64,000 bases of DNA from Clostridia bacterium (GCA_026416815.1 JAOAEJ010000051.1:16813-80812); one strand, 5' to 3'; positions 9,258 to 19,139 are shown, numbered from the stretch's first letter. The notes: generated from the sequence alone by a model not told the origin. Made by a program: numbers and translations.

Positions 9258-10496
9258 ATGAATGCAGAGATTTTAGCCGTAGGCACTGAATTATTAATGG
9301 GACAAATCGCAAATACAAATGCCCAATATATTTCAGGAAGACTTTCAGAGCAGGGTATAAATGTATATTATCATAGTGTTGTTGGCGATAATCCGAGAAG
9401 ACTCAAGGAGTCTTTGGAGTTAGCCCTTAAGCGTTCAGACGTTGTAATCATGACCGGTGGACTTGGGCCCACACAGGATGATTTAACAAAAGAAACAGTT
9501 GCAGAGATATTAAATAGAAAGCTTATCCTACACCAGGAGAGCCTAGAGAAAATAAAAGCATTTTTCCAATCTATAAATCGTCCTATGACTGAAAACAATA
9601 TCAAGCAGGCTTATTTGCCTGAAGGCAGCCTAATAATCAGAAATGACAAGGGAACAGCTCCTGGCTGCATTATAGAGGCTGATGGCAAGGTGGTAATAAT
9701 GTTGCCGGGTCCTCCTTCGGAAATGAAACCTATGTTCGAACATACTGTTATCCCATACTTTAGTGAAAAGTCTGATTATAAGATAGAATCCAAGTATTTA
9801 AGAATATTTGGAGTAGGTGAATCCGCAATGGAGGAACAGCTTATAGATATGATAGAAAAGCAAGTAAATCCTACTATTGCACCCTATGCTAAAGAGGGTG
9901 AAGTGACTCTGCGTGTCACTGCAAGGTGTGGAAAACAAGAAAATGCAGCAGAACTTATAGAACCGGTAGTTAGAGAGATAACCAATAGGTTGGGAAATGC
10001 TGTATACTCTACCGATAATAAAAACTTGGAGGAAGTAGCGGGCGAGTTACTGATAAACCACAACATATCGATAGCTTTAGCTGAGTCTTGCACCGGTGGG
10101 CTAGTAACGAGCAAGCTAACCAATATACCGGGAATATCAAAGGTTTTAAACAGAACAGTGGTAAGCTATAGTAATGAGGCAAAAATAGAAAGCCTTAATG
10201 TTAGCCCTGATACACTACAAAAGCATGGTGCTGTTAGCAAGGAAACGGCTGAGGAGATGGCCATTGGAACAAGGGAAGCTGCAAGAACAGATATTGGAGT
10301 ATCAATAACCGGTATAGCAGGTCCTGAAGGTGGAACCGAAGAAAAGCCGGTAGGATTAGTATATATAGCTTTAGCAGATAAAAATGGCGTGTGTTCAAAA
10401 GAGTTAAGGCTTTGGGGTGACAGAAGCAGAATAAGAAACACTACATCACTCTTTGTGTTTGATATGATAAGGCGATATGTGTTGAAGCTTGACTGA
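9258..10496 (+). CDS. cinA: CinA: competence/damage-inducible protein, nicotinamide-nucleotide amidase
   Basis: The 412-residue protein has an N-terminal MoaB/MogA-like domain ([14 protein letters not shown], then [10 protein letters not shown] and LPGPPSEM) and a C-terminal amidase domain ([28 protein letters not shown]). In characterised family members the C-terminal domain deamidates nicotinamide mononucleotide in NAD recycling. The ATG at 9258 has TTAGGAG upstream and starts with the conserved [12 protein letters not shown]; an earlier frame start at 9213 lacks support. cinA upstream of recA is a classic arrangement, here with murJ between them. Confidence 0.95.
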   Translation: MNAEILAVGTELLMGQIANTNAQYISGRLSEQGINVYYHSVVGDNPRRLKESLELALKRSDVVIMTGGLGPTQDDLTKETVAEILNRKLILHQESLEKIKAFFQSINRPMTENNIKQAYLPEGSLIIRNDKGTAPGCIIEADGKVVIMLPGPPSEMKPMFEHTVIPYFSEKSDYKIESKYLRIFGVGESAMEEQLIDMIEKQVNPTIAPYAKEGEVTLRVTARCGKQENAAELIEPVVREITNRLGNAVYSTDNKNLEEVAGELLINHNISIALAESCTGGLVTSKLTNIPGISKVLNRTVVSYSNEAKIESLNVSPDTLQKHGAVSKETAEEMAIGTREAARTDIGVSITGIAGPEGGTEEKPVGLVYIALADKNGVCSKELRLWGDRSRIRNTTSLFVFDMIRRYVLKLD

Positions 10497-10558
10497 TTAT
10501 TTCTTATATATTTGAGATAATAATTACTAGAGGATAAGGGACGAATGGGGGAACGGTC

Positions 10559-12148
10559 TTGGAAGATGCACAAAAGAAAAGGCTGACAGGGGCAGCGGTA
10601 ATAGTAATGTCCTCAATAATAGTTAGCAGAATTACCGGATTTCTAAGAGAGGCGCTAATACCCAACATGCTTACCGTCAGATATGGAGTAGATGTATCCG
10701 ACGCCTATAACATGGCTTTTAGAGTTACTGATATTATGTACAATATGCTGGTAGGAGGTACGATTGCTGCTGCCTTAATACCGGTACTTACAGGCTATAT
10801 ACAAAAAAAGCAGGAAGAAGAAGGATGGAAAGCCGTTAGTACATTCATTAATGTTATATTTATCGGTATGCTTATAGCATGCACGTTAGGAATAATTTTT
10901 GCACCGCAGCTGGTGCCTGTGATAGCCTATGGGTTTAAAAAAGAATCCAGTGAACTAACAATCAAACTGGCACGTATACTATTTCCTTCAGTTGGTTTTA
11001 TGATGCTTGCAGGGTTAACAAACGGTGTATTAAATTCATACCAGAGATTTGCCGCTGCTGCATATGGCCCATCAATTTATAATATTGGTGGGGCTTTAAG
11101 CTTGCTGCTATTAAGCAGGTACGGGGTAGAAGCTGTAACTTATGGTGTCCTGGCCAGTGCGATTTTGTACTTTTTATTTCAGTTATCCTTTGCACTTAAA
11201 AATCTTAAGTACTATAGACTTAAAATATACTTTAAAAATGAAGGCTTTAGAAGGTTATTTAAGCTTGCAATACCTTCACTGTTGTCATCGTCCATTGTTC
11301 AGGTTAATGTATTGATAACTGCGGGGTTTGTTTCTACTTTTGAAAAAGGTGCTATAACAGCTTTCAATATGGCGGATAAAATATGGCAAATGCCCCTCGG
11401 TATATTTGCTCAAGGTATAGGAATGGCAATACTTCCGGCTATGTCGGCAAAGCTTGCCGTAGGTGAATTGGAAAACTTTAAAAACTTGCTAATGAAAGGC
11501 TTAAAAAATGTTCTCCTGATATCTGTGCCTTCAGCAGTGGGACTTATTGTGCTGAATTTTACTATAATAAGAACTCTAATGCAGTTTACAAAAAAACTGG
11601 ATGAGAATGTTATTTCTAATGCTGCAAATATTTTAGTATTTTTCTCCATTGCACTGTTGTCACAATCGGTGTGTGCAATAATAAACAGGGCTTTTTACGC
11701 TAATAATGACACAAAAACTCCCCTATATATTGGTGGGGGTTCAATTGTGATAAATATAATTCTGAGTCAGATTTTAAGGTCAACCTATCTGGGAATAGCC
11801 GGCATGACTCTTTCCTATTCTATATCAAGTGCAATAAATGCAATTTTACTCTTAGTAATATTAAATAAGAAAATGAATGGTATTTACGTTGATAAACTTA
11901 TAAAATTTTTGATTAAAGTAGTTCCGGCATCAGTGTTTATGGGAGGAGTGTTATGGTATGTAAATAATATTCTCCCGGTTAATCTGTACCCTAAGCTCAT
12001 TCAGGTTTCTATACTTTCCTTTGAAGTAATGATAGGAGCAGTCATATACTTTGGGATTGCATTATTAATGAAAGTTGAAGAAGCTGCATATATGCGTGAT
12101 GTGATGTTGTCAAGGCTTAAAAAGCTAACAAAAATATTTAGTAGTTAG
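10559..12148 (+). CDS. murJ: Lipid II flippase MurJ
   Basis: The 529-residue membrane protein has about 14 spans and the MurJ/MviN hallmarks: SRITGFLREALI near the N-terminus, the DAYNMAFRVTDIM segment and PSLLSSSIVQVNVLI. It moves lipid-linked peptidoglycan precursor across the membrane. The start is TTG at 10559 after a GGGGG ribosome site; no in-frame ATG fits. The gene lies between cinA and recA, 62 bases after cinA, so it is probably co-transcribed with cinA, while recA has its own promoter after it. Other polysaccharide flippases of the MOP superfamily are the main alternative. Confidence 0.92.
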   Translation: MEDAQKKRLTGAAVIVMSSIIVSRITGFLREALIPNMLTVRYGVDVSDAYNMAFRVTDIMYNMLVGGTIAAALIPVLTGYIQKKQEEEGWKAVSTFINVIFIGMLIACTLGIIFAPQLVPVIAYGFKKESSELTIKLARILFPSVGFMMLAGLTNGVLNSYQRFAAAAYGPSIYNIGGALSLLLLSRYGVEAVTYGVLASAILYFLFQLSFALKNLKYYRLKIYFKNEGFRRLFKLAIPSLLSSSIVQVNVLITAGFVSTFEKGAITAFNMADKIWQMPLGIFAQGIGMAILPAMSAKLAVGELENFKNLLMKGLKNVLLISVPSAVGLIVLNFTIIRTLMQFTKKLDENVISNAANILVFFSIALLSQSVCAIINRAFYANNDTKTPLYIGGGSIVINIILSQILRSTYLGIAGMTLSYSISSAINAILLLVILNKKMNGIYVDKLIKFLIKVVPASVFMGGVLWYVNNILPVNLYPKLIQVSILSFEVMIGAVIYFGIALLMKVEEAAYMRDVMLSRLKKLTKIFSS

Positions 12149-12171
12149 TATGTAAATTTATACAAAAGCTG

Positions 12172-12200
12172 TTGACTATAGAAAAATAATTATATATAAT
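12172..12200 (+). promoter_or_regulatory. recA sigma-A promoter
   Basis: TTGACT at 12172-12177 and TATAAT at 12195-12200 are spaced by exactly 17 bases. The expected transcription start falls within or next to the LexA box at 12207-12218. Confidence 0.85.
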
Positions 12201-12206
12201 AATCTA

Positions 12207-12218
12207 GAACAGATGTTC
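12207..12218 (+). promoter_or_regulatory. LexA (SOS) box of recA
   Basis: GAAC-AGAT-GTTC matches the Gram-positive LexA/DinR operator GAAC-N4-GTTC exactly, with one further matching outer base (G at 12219). It sits just downstream of the -10, where LexA would block transcription until DNA damage. Confidence 0.88.
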
Positions 12219-12275
12219 GCAGATAACTAATTTAAATAGATAGTGATTTTACTACAGAGGAGGGTAAGTAGAAAT

Positions 12276-13325
12276 ATGATGGAAAAGAAAAAAGCCTTAG
12301 AAATGGCATTAGGACAAATAGAAAAGCAGTTCGGAAAAGGTGCTATTATGAAACTTGGGGAAAACACCAATATGAATATTGAAGTTATCCCTACAGGTGC
12401 ACTTGGCTTGGATATAGCTCTTGGAGTGGGTGGAGTCCCAAGGGGTAGGATAGTTGAGATATATGGACCTGAGTCTTCAGGTAAAACAACTGTTGCCCTG
12501 CACATTATAGCTGAAGCTCAAAAAGCTGGAGGAGAGGCTGCTTTTATTGATGCGGAGCATGCCCTCGATCCTGTGTATGCCAAAAAGTTGGGAGTAGATA
12601 TAGATAACCTTATAGTAGCACAGCCCGATACAGGGGAACAAGCACTTGAAATTGCAGAAGCTCTTGTAAGAAGTGGAGCTATTGATGTTATAGTAATTGA
12701 CTCGGTTGCAGCATTAGTACCAAAGGCTGAAATAGATGGTGAAATGGGTGACGCTCACGTAGGCTTACAGGCAAGACTTATGTCTCAGGCTTTAAGAAAG
12801 CTGGCTGGTGTAATTAACAAATCAAAAACTACGGCAATATTTATAAACCAGTTGAGAGAAAAAGTAGGCATAATGTTTGGAAATCCTGAAACCACTCCGG
12901 GTGGAAGGGCGCTGAAGTTTTATGCTTCTGTCAGACTTGATGTAAGAAAGATTGAAACCATCAAGCAAGGAACTGAAATGGTAGGTAACAGGACTAAAGT
13001 TAAGGTAGTAAAAAACAAGGTTGCGCCTCCTTTCAAAGAAGCGGAATTTGATATTGTTTATGGGCAGGGTATATCAAAGGAAGGTAATATTCTTGATGTC
13101 GCTGTAAACCTTGAAATAGTAAATAAGAGCGGTGCTTGGTTCTCATACAATGGTCAGAGAATCGGCCAGGGAAGAGAAAATGTTAAGCAGTTCTTAAAAG
13201 AAAACAAAGAAATGACTAATGAAATAGAAGCTAAGATAAGAGCTAATTACAATCAAGCATTTATAAAAAGTATGGAAGCGCATGTAGTTAGCGACGACGA
13301 TGATGATTTAGAAGCAGAAGCTTAA
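12276..13325 (+). CDS. recA: Recombinase RecA
   Basis: The 349-residue protein forms the ATP-dependent filament for homologous recombination and stimulates LexA self-cleavage. Visible motifs are [19 protein letters not shown], Walker [10 protein letters not shown], the DAEHALDP region, Walker [13 protein letters not shown], and the L2-region [21 protein letters not shown] listed here in two parts ([10 protein letters not shown] and GNPETTPGG). The acidic tail ends [11 protein letters not shown] chose the ATG at 12276 behind GAGGAGGG; the frame is open back to 12243. It is controlled by a LexA box and followed by a hairpin and recX. Confidence 0.99.
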   Translation: MMEKKKALEMALGQIEKQFGKGAIMKLGENTNMNIEVIPTGALGLDIALGVGGVPRGRIVEIYGPESSGKTTVALHIIAEAQKAGGEAAFIDAEHALDPVYAKKLGVDIDNLIVAQPDTGEQALEIAEALVRSGAIDVIVIDSVAALVPKAEIDGEMGDAHVGLQARLMSQALRKLAGVINKSKTTAIFINQLREKVGIMFGNPETTPGGRALKFYASVRLDVRKIETIKQGTEMVGNRTKVKVVKNKVAPPFKEAEFDIVYGQGISKEGNILDVAVNLEIVNKSGAWFSYNGQRIGQGRENVKQFLKENKEMTNEIEAKIRANYNQAFIKSMEAHVVSDDDDDLEAEA

Positions 13326-13336
13326 CAGTTGGCAGA

Positions 13337-13376
13337 AGCCTATGGTATAATATAGCATAGGCTTTGTTTATTTTTA
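13337..13376 (+). terminator. Hairpin terminator or attenuator between recA and recX
   Basis: AGCCTATG at 13337-13344 pairs perfectly with CATAGGCT at 13356-13363 and is followed by a T-rich run. It probably reduces recX expression relative to recA. The loop happens to contain a TATAAT sequence. Confidence 0.75.
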
Positions 13377-13416
13377 TAGCTAAGAATTGTTCAATATAGA
13401 AGTAAAGGGTGTTGGG

Positions 13417-14037
13417 ATGGAAATTACCTCGGTAGAAAGAAGCAAAAAGAATAAGGACATGCTATGGGTATATATTGATGGCAAATATAGCTTTTCTGTT
13501 GCAGAAGAAGATTATTTAAGCTTAAATTTGTATGAAAATCGGGAACTTACAACCGATGAGGTTGATAATATAAAAAATAACATCAGCTTCAGAACTGCCA
13601 AGTCAACGGCTATTAAGTTTCTTTCATTAAAAATGAGAAGCGGCAAAGAAGTTTTTAATAAGCTGATTCTGGAAGGTTTTGATACCGAAGCTGCGGAGAG
13701 TGTAGTAGAGGAGCTTAAAGCAATAGGTTATATAAATGACGAACTATATGCACAAAAGTACATTTTTGATAGAAGTAAACTAAAGCCAAAAGCTAAAAAG
13801 CTTATTAAATTAGAACTTGTCAGCAAAGGAATTGGGGAAGACATTGCTGATAATGTCTTAGGAAACTGGGAAGTGGATGAAGAGACCGTCGCAGAGAGTT
13901 TGGTTAAACGTAAGTTCGGCAAATATAATTTTAATGATGAGAAGATTATAAGGAAAGTATATGCTTTTTTGCAGCACAGAGGATTTGATTATGAAATAAT
14001 TAACTTGGTTGTAAAAAATATAAAGCAAGAATTTTAG
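13417..14037 (+). CDS. recX: Regulatory protein RecX
   Basis: The 206-residue protein is made of the three-helix repeats typical of RecX (for example RTAKSTAIKFLSLKMRSGKE, GYINDELYAQKYI, and KLIKLELVSKGI). RecX modulates RecA filaments and is usually found just after recA, as here. I chose the ATG at 13417 behind AAAGGGTG; the frame extends to a TTG at 13387 without a ribosome site. Length and repeat number fit Firmicutes RecX. A weak terminator-like structure follows. Confidence 0.93.
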   Translation: MEITSVERSKKNKDMLWVYIDGKYSFSVAEEDYLSLNLYENRELTTDEVDNIKNNISFRTAKSTAIKFLSLKMRSGKEVFNKLILEGFDTEAAESVVEELKAIGYINDELYAQKYIFDRSKLKPKAKKLIKLELVSKGIGEDIADNVLGNWEVDEETVAESLVKRKFGKYNFNDEKIIRKVYAFLQHRGFDYEIINLVVKNIKQEF

Positions 14038-14042
14038 GTTAT

Positions 14043-14085
14043 AGTGTGTGACGGTATTGTTCTGATATCATTGCGCGCTTTTTTT
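14043..14085 (+). terminator. Weak terminator after recX
   Basis: AGTGTGT can pair with GCGCGCT through alternating G-C and G-U pairs, and the right arm runs into seven Ts. The stem is weak but position and T-run fit. Confidence 0.4.
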
Positions 14086-14186
14086 ATGTACAATTAAGAA
14101 AAATATTATAATATAGCTGGAGACTTTAATACAAAACAAACACTTGTGGTATAATTGTTAATGTACATTATTATAAGAGGGATTTT

Positions 14187-15176
14187 ATGAAATTTCTTTT
14201 TTTTACAGATACACATATAAGAGGGACGACACCTAAAAATCGAACAGATAACTTCTATGATACGTTGAAAAATAAATTTTATGAGGTAAAGCAGATATCT
14301 GATGACTTAGAGGTTGATTATATACTCCATGGAGGGGACTGGTTCGATAGGCCTGATATATCCCCGGCGATTGTAAGGGAGTTTGCAATAATTGTTAGGT
14401 CATTCAATAAACCTATCTACACTATAGCAGGAAATCATGATATATTCGGTCATAACCCGGGCACTCTTGGAAGAACAATGCTAGGATTGCTCGAAGGCAT
14501 AGGAATTATTAAATTGCTTGGATACGAGGATAGGGTAATACTGGAGAGGGATGGGCTCAGGGTACAGTTAACTGGAAGTTCATATAATTATGGAATTGAT
14601 GGGGAAGACTTTCGAAAACACTATATTATAGATAAACGTACTGATGTTGACTATGCAATAAATCTGGTGCACGGAATGCTTTTGCAAAAACCATTTATTG
14701 AAGGTATACATTATACACTAATAGATGAGATAAAAGAAACTGAAGCGGATATCACGTTGTCAGGACATTACCACGGAGGTTTCGGCATAGTAAGAAACGG
14801 CTCAAAGTATTTTATAAATCCGGGCAGTATGGTAAGGGTATCAAATTCAATCGGGGAGATAAAAAGAAAACCGGAAGTGGTATTTTTAGAACTTGGAAAG
14901 GACATAACTGCCACGACTATACCACTGAAAACTGCACTACCGGGGGAACAAGTACTAGATAGGCAGCATTTGGAGAAGTCGCAAGACCGTATCTTGAAAC
15001 TTCATCATTTTTATAAGCAAATGTCTGCAGCCGGAGAGTATATGAAGATAGATATAAACAGTATAATTGAAGAGATTGCCTCCAATCAGGAGTTAAGTAA
15101 GGATGTAAAATCCGAGGCTGTCAGAAGAATTGCGATAGCACAAGAAAATCTTTCTACAGGTGAGGAAGATTCATGA
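14187..15176 (+). CDS. SbcD/Mre11-like metallophosphoesterase
   Basis: The 329-residue protein has the calcineurin-like phosphoesterase signature in order: FFTDTHIRG with Asp8 and His10, HGGDWFDRP, IAGNHDIFG, LVHGM, and SGHYHGGFG. These bind two metal ions in Mre11/SbcD nucleases. It is shorter than SbcD and lacks a recognisable capping extension, resembling phage-type SbcD subunits. Its stop overlaps the next start as ATGA, coupling it to the half-SbcC gene, so it is probably the nuclease subunit of that complex. The location after recA-recX suggests DNA repair; this is inference from context and family. Confidence 0.85.
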   Translation: MKFLFFTDTHIRGTTPKNRTDNFYDTLKNKFYEVKQISDDLEVDYILHGGDWFDRPDISPAIVREFAIIVRSFNKPIYTIAGNHDIFGHNPGTLGRTMLGLLEGIGIIKLLGYEDRVILERDGLRVQLTGSSYNYGIDGEDFRKHYIIDKRTDVDYAINLVHGMLLQKPFIEGIHYTLIDEIKETEADITLSGHYHGGFGIVRNGSKYFINPGSMVRVSNSIGEIKRKPEVVFLELGKDITATTIPLKTALPGEQVLDRQHLEKSQDRILKLHHFYKQMSAAGEYMKIDINSIIEEIASNQELSKDVKSEAVRRIAIAQENLSTGEEDS

Positions 15177-16624
15177 ATAAGATAAATAAACTAATAATCG
15201 AAAATTTTCAATCCCATGAGAATACTACATTGGATTTTACCAAAGGGCTAAATGTTATCATTGGGCCTTCTGACCAAGGAAAATCTGCAGTGATTAGAGC
15301 AATAAGATGGGTGCTTTTTAATGAACCCAGAGGAACTGATTTTATACGCCAAGGAGCTTTAATGGCCAGGGTAGCCGTCGAAATGAACAACGGCTATACT
15401 GTAGTTCGGGAGCGTTCTAAAAGCAAAAATAAGTACACTGTAATAAATCCTGATGGGAACACTATGGTTCTGGAGGGTTTTGGCAATGATGTGCCGGATG
15501 AGGTAGTAAAAGCTCATGGAATACCATTGGTATTTCTGGATAACGGAATAAACTCAAGTTTAAATATTGGCGGTCAGCTTGAAGGCCCCTTTCTTGTATC
15601 GGAAAGTGCTGCAGTACGTGCAAAAGCAATTGGGAGATTAACAGGGGTACATGTAATTGATAAAGCGATCCGTGATTGTATTATTGACTTAAGGAGGGAA
15701 AGTCAAAGCTCTGAAAGAGTTTCTAAGGAAATTAACGATGTCAGTGTTAAACTTGAAAGTTATGGTGGCCTTGCCTATTTAGAAGAGGCTTTGGATTCAA
15801 GTAGAGTTACTATAGGCCGCCTTGAAAGCCTTATCAAAAACAATGAGAACCTTATAGCACATAAAAATAATTACGAATTACTAAGTGCCGAGTACTATAA
15901 AGTAAACTTGCTTTTAAAAAAGCTTGTTGAGTTAGATAAATGTGAGCTTGCCATAAAAAGTTGTGAAGCTGATATACTGAAATTTAATGTTCTAAAGCGT
16001 GCTAAAATTGTTTTAGACAACGTTCAAAGTGAAATTGTACATACTGTAAAAGTAATGCATAAGACTGAAAATATTGATAAAGGTTATATTTTATTAGATG
16101 ATATTAAAAATAAACTAACAAAATTGAATAAAATAATTTATTATAATGGGTTAAAACAAAGTGTAATAAAAGAACTAGAACACATATCTAGTACCATTGA
16201 GCAGACTCGGAATATAAAAAGCGTAGTTGACACTGCAGCCAGTATTGAGGAAAAAGTCTCAAAGATAAAAATACTTGTAGATATCCAAAGGAAGCTGGAA
16301 ATAATTAATCAAGATATAGAGAAAGGTAAATACTATTTAATAAAATACAAAAACGTAGAAATGTGCGAAGAACAGCTTACTGATATTCATAAGAAGAAGG
16401 AGTTATTACAAAAGCTGGAGGAAGCAAAAAGGCAGTATCAAATAAATACTAATTTTATTTTAGAGGGAAATAAATATATACAAAACAATAAAAATGACAT
16501 AGCTAATTTTATTAAAGAATATATAGATTTGCTCAAAAAAGTCGGCAAATGCCCATTATGCAACAGTGAGATAAGTGGTATAAAAATAAAGGAGATTATA
16601 AAGGAGTACGAGGAGGTTAATTAA
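15173..16624 (+). CDS. SbcC/Rad50-like ATPase with only the N-terminal lobe and half a zinc hook
   Basis: The 483-residue protein begins like SbcC/Rad50: IENFQSHENT, then Walker A GPSDQGKS at residues 31-38, a globular lobe to about residue 180, and a long coiled coil. It ends 20 residues after KCPLCNSE, a CXXC zinc-hook half with Cys460 and Cys463. The returning coiled coil and the C-terminal lobe with the signature and Walker B motifs are absent here and in the following gene, whereas full SbcC exceeds 1000 residues. I believe similar short proteins occur in phages and other Clostridia, but cannot check. It overlaps the nuclease gene (ATGA) and the next gene (TAATG). Confidence 0.8.
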   Translation: MNKINKLIIENFQSHENTTLDFTKGLNVIIGPSDQGKSAVIRAIRWVLFNEPRGTDFIRQGALMARVAVEMNNGYTVVRERSKSKNKYTVINPDGNTMVLEGFGNDVPDEVVKAHGIPLVFLDNGINSSLNIGGQLEGPFLVSESAAVRAKAIGRLTGVHVIDKAIRDCIIDLRRESQSSERVSKEINDVSVKLESYGGLAYLEEALDSSRVTIGRLESLIKNNENLIAHKNNYELLSAEYYKVNLLLKKLVELDKCELAIKSCEADILKFNVLKRAKIVLDNVQSEIVHTVKVMHKTENIDKGYILLDDIKNKLTKLNKIIYYNGLKQSVIKELEHISSTIEQTRNIKSVVDTAASIEEKVSKIKILVDIQRKLEIINQDIEKGKYYLIKYKNVEMCEEQLTDIHKKKELLQKLEEAKRQYQINTNFILEGNKYIQNNKNDIANFIKEYIDLLKKVGKCPLCNSEISGIKIKEIIKEYEEVN

Positions 16625-16875
16625 TGTCAGTTGAATATGATAAGGCTATTAGTCAGATTAAAGAAAATCTTGATAAAGCCAAGGGTCTAAGAATTAGGGC
16701 TGAGGCTCGGCTAGAACAGCTGAATAAACAGAGGCAGGATATTTTAAAGGAATTGGACGAGCTTGGCGTAAAACCTGAAGAGTTGGATAATGAAATCATT
16801 AAACTCAAAAACGAAATTGAAGAGTTATTGGAAAAAGCAAATGAAATGTTGCCTATGGATTTAATAAAATCCTAA
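16624..16875 (+). CDS. Small coiled-coil protein of the half-SbcC cassette
   Basis: I do not recognise this family. The 83-residue product is almost entirely a charged coiled coil (KNEIEELLEKANEM and similar heptads) with no cysteines, Walker motifs or membrane segment. Its start overlaps the stop of the half-SbcC gene (TAATG), so the two are co-translated. The context suggests a structural partner that could pair with the long coiled coil of the ATPase. It does not supply the missing C-terminal ATPase lobe. Confidence 0.75.
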   Translation: MSVEYDKAISQIKENLDKAKGLRIRAEARLEQLNKQRQDILKELDELGVKPEELDNEIIKLKNEIEELLEKANEMLPMDLIKS

Positions 16876-17066
16876 TAATAAATCTAATCAACCTATTGAG
16901 AAATTACTATTAAAAGTGTATATTATTCTGGGAAGCAAATTAATTAGATTTATAAATGGTTTTTGACATCAGAAAATTATATAACTTCATTAGTAGTGCT
17001 GAATAAATATAAAAATAGAAGCTATGCAATTTTCCAAACAACAAAGTGAGATAGGGAGTGTATACT

Positions 17067-18407
17067 TTGAAAAAGCAGATTGGCGTTGTTTCATTAGGCT
17101 GTCCTAAAAACCTGGTTGATAGTGAAATAATGCTTGGATTATTAAAAAAAGAGGACTATGAAATTACAAGCGATAAAGAAAATGCAGAAATTATTATAGT
17201 AAATACCTGCGGATTTATTGAAACTGCTAAGCAGGAGTCAATAAATACCATTCTTGAAATGGCAAAATTAAAGAATGACAAATGCGAGATCCTTATTGTA
17301 ACAGGCTGCATGGCGGAAAGGTATAAGGAAGATATAATAAAGGAAATTCCAGATGTAGATGCCGTCTTAGGTACCGGCAATTACACTGAAATAGCAAATG
17401 TAATCAAGAAGGCCTATAGTGGTGAGAAAACAGTTCTTTACGGCAAACTGAATGAGATGGATTATCTGGAAAACGAAAGAATAGTAAGTACCAACAAAGG
17501 ATATGCCTACCTCAAAATCTCCGAAGGGTGTGATAATTGCTGTACATACTGTATAATACCATCTCTCAGAGGACGTTACAGAAGTAGAAAAATTGAGGAA
17601 ATACTGAGAGAAGCACGACAATTGGCTGAAAACGGGATAAAGGAAGTTATTCTTGTAGCACAGGATACTACAAGGTATGGAATAGATATTTATAAGGAAA
17701 AGAAGCTTGTTGACTTAATACAAAAGTTAAGTGAGTTAGAAGGCATCGAGTGGATAAGGTTACTTTACTGCTATCCGGAGGAAATAGACGATAAGCTTAT
17801 CGAAGAGATAGCTTCAAATAATAAAGTTTGCAACTACCTTGACATACCTATCCAGCATTCCAGTGATAAGGTTTTAAAAGCTATGGGAAGGAGAGGTAAT
17901 GAAAAGGATGTCCGAGGTCTAATAAATAAACTCAGGCAGAAAATACCCGATATAACTATAAGGACTTCATTGATTGTTGGTTTTCCCGGTGAAGATGAAG
18001 AAGATTTTAATAACTTATATAATTTTGTAAATGAATTGAAATTTGAGCGACTGGGTGTTTTTACTTATTCTAGAGAGGAAGATACACCGGCTGCTAAGAT
18101 GAAACAGCAGGTTCCAAAGAAAATCAAGGAAAAAAGGTGCGACATTATAATGAACCTGCAGAAAGATATCAGCGGAGAAAAGAATAAGAATAGAGTAGGA
18201 ATAGTATACAAAGCAATAGTAGAAGGCGTAGCAGATGATGGAATATTCTATGTCGGAAGGACATATGCTGAAGCACCTGAAATAGATGGAGAAATATATT
18301 TTACAAGTCAGGAACCGCTGAATAATGGGGAGTTTGTGAACATAAAAATTTTAAATACAGATGATTATGATTTGATAGGAGAGGTTGTAGATGAATCTAC
18401 CGAATAA
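17067..18407 (+). CDS. rimO: Ribosomal protein S12 methylthiotransferase RimO
   Basis: The 446-residue radical SAM enzyme adds a methylthio group to the conserved aspartate of ribosomal protein S12. The N-terminal cluster cysteines are in SLGCPKNLVDSE, VNTCGF and VTGCMAER; the radical SAM CXXXCXXC is in EGCDNCCTYC; a TRAM domain ends the protein. GCPKNLVDSE distinguishes RimO from MiaB. I chose TTG at 17067, eight bases after GGGAG; a GTG at 17058 overlaps that ribosome site. The gene overlaps pgsA by 17 bases. Confidence 0.95.
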   Translation: MKKQIGVVSLGCPKNLVDSEIMLGLLKKEDYEITSDKENAEIIIVNTCGFIETAKQESINTILEMAKLKNDKCEILIVTGCMAERYKEDIIKEIPDVDAVLGTGNYTEIANVIKKAYSGEKTVLYGKLNEMDYLENERIVSTNKGYAYLKISEGCDNCCTYCIIPSLRGRYRSRKIEEILREARQLAENGIKEVILVAQDTTRYGIDIYKEKKLVDLIQKLSELEGIEWIRLLYCYPEEIDDKLIEEIASNNKVCNYLDIPIQHSSDKVLKAMGRRGNEKDVRGLINKLRQKIPDITIRTSLIVGFPGEDEEDFNNLYNFVNELKFERLGVFTYSREEDTPAAKMKQQVPKKIKEKRCDIIMNLQKDISGEKNKNRVGIVYKAIVEGVADDGIFYVGRTYAEAPEIDGEIYFTSQEPLNNGEFVNIKILNTDDYDLIGEVVDESTE

Positions 18408-18999
18408 ACTCACATTATCTAGAATTTTTATTGTGCCGGTTTTTATGATATTTGTAATACCTTTTCCTGATTGGGTGGTCAATAGTGGCTTTGCACATGA
18501 ACAGTTAGTAGCAATAAATAATTTCATTATTAGTAAAGGTAACTTTATTGCTGCAGTTTTGTTTATATTAGCTGCAAGTACCGATGGTGTTGACGGGTAT
18601 ATTGCTAGAAAGAGAAAACAGATAACTCGCTTCGGGAAGTTTTTAGATCCTATAGCTGATAAGCTGCTGGTGACCGCAGCATTAATCGCTCTTGTGGAGC
18701 GTGGGGATTTGACCGGTTGGGCTGCGATGTTGATTATATCCAGAGAGTTTATCGTTACAGGACTTCGGCTGATTGCAGCTGGAGAGGGCATAGTTATTTC
18801 TGCAAGTAACCTGGGAAAAATAAAAACCATTACGCAGATGATAGCAATTGTGGCGACTTTGTTAAAAAACTGGCCATTGGCTCTATTTACTGACATACAG
18901 TTTGATAGGTATTTTATGATGATTGCAGTTATTATAACTGTTTATTCAGGCTATGATTATTTGGCTAAGAATATAAAAGTTATTCGCCACGATGAATGA
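18391..18999 (+). CDS. pgsA: CDP-diacylglycerol-glycerol-3-phosphate 3-phosphatidyltransferase
   Basis: The 202-residue membrane enzyme makes phosphatidylglycerol phosphate, the committed step to anionic phospholipids. The CDP-alcohol phosphatidyltransferase motif is complete: DGVDGYIARKRK, then RFGKFLDPIADK, with several membrane spans around it. The start sits inside the end of rimO behind GGAGAGG. A strong terminator follows at 19102-19139. The downstream fatty-acid cluster supplies its lipid substrate, though it appears to be a separate transcription unit. Confidence 0.95.
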   Translation: MNLPNKLTLSRIFIVPVFMIFVIPFPDWVVNSGFAHEQLVAINNFIISKGNFIAAVLFILAASTDGVDGYIARKRKQITRFGKFLDPIADKLLVTAALIALVERGDLTGWAAMLIISREFIVTGLRLIAAGEGIVISASNLGKIKTITQMIAIVATLLKNWPLALFTDIQFDRYFMMIAVIITVYSGYDYLAKNIKVIRHDE

Positions 19000-19101
19000 T
19001 TGTAGTGCCGTATTTTTTATGATCATTACTTGAATTGAGCATTATATCTGCTGCTATGCAGAAGTCAGAAGTTTAAAACAAAAATCAAGCTAATACACGT
19101 T

Positions 19102-19139
19102 AAGCAACTTTGAGAATCTATCTTTAAGTTGCTTTTTTT
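19102..19139 (+). terminator. Terminator after pgsA
   Basis: AAGCAACTT and AAGTTGCTT form a perfect 9-bp stem with a 15-base loop, running into a seven-T tract. Confidence 0.9.

Noticed and set aside
15173..16875. Frameshift splitting a full-length SbcC gene into two ORFs
   Set aside because: The 83-aa downstream product has no hook cysteines, signature or Walker B motif, and no C-lobe is found in any frame before rimO.
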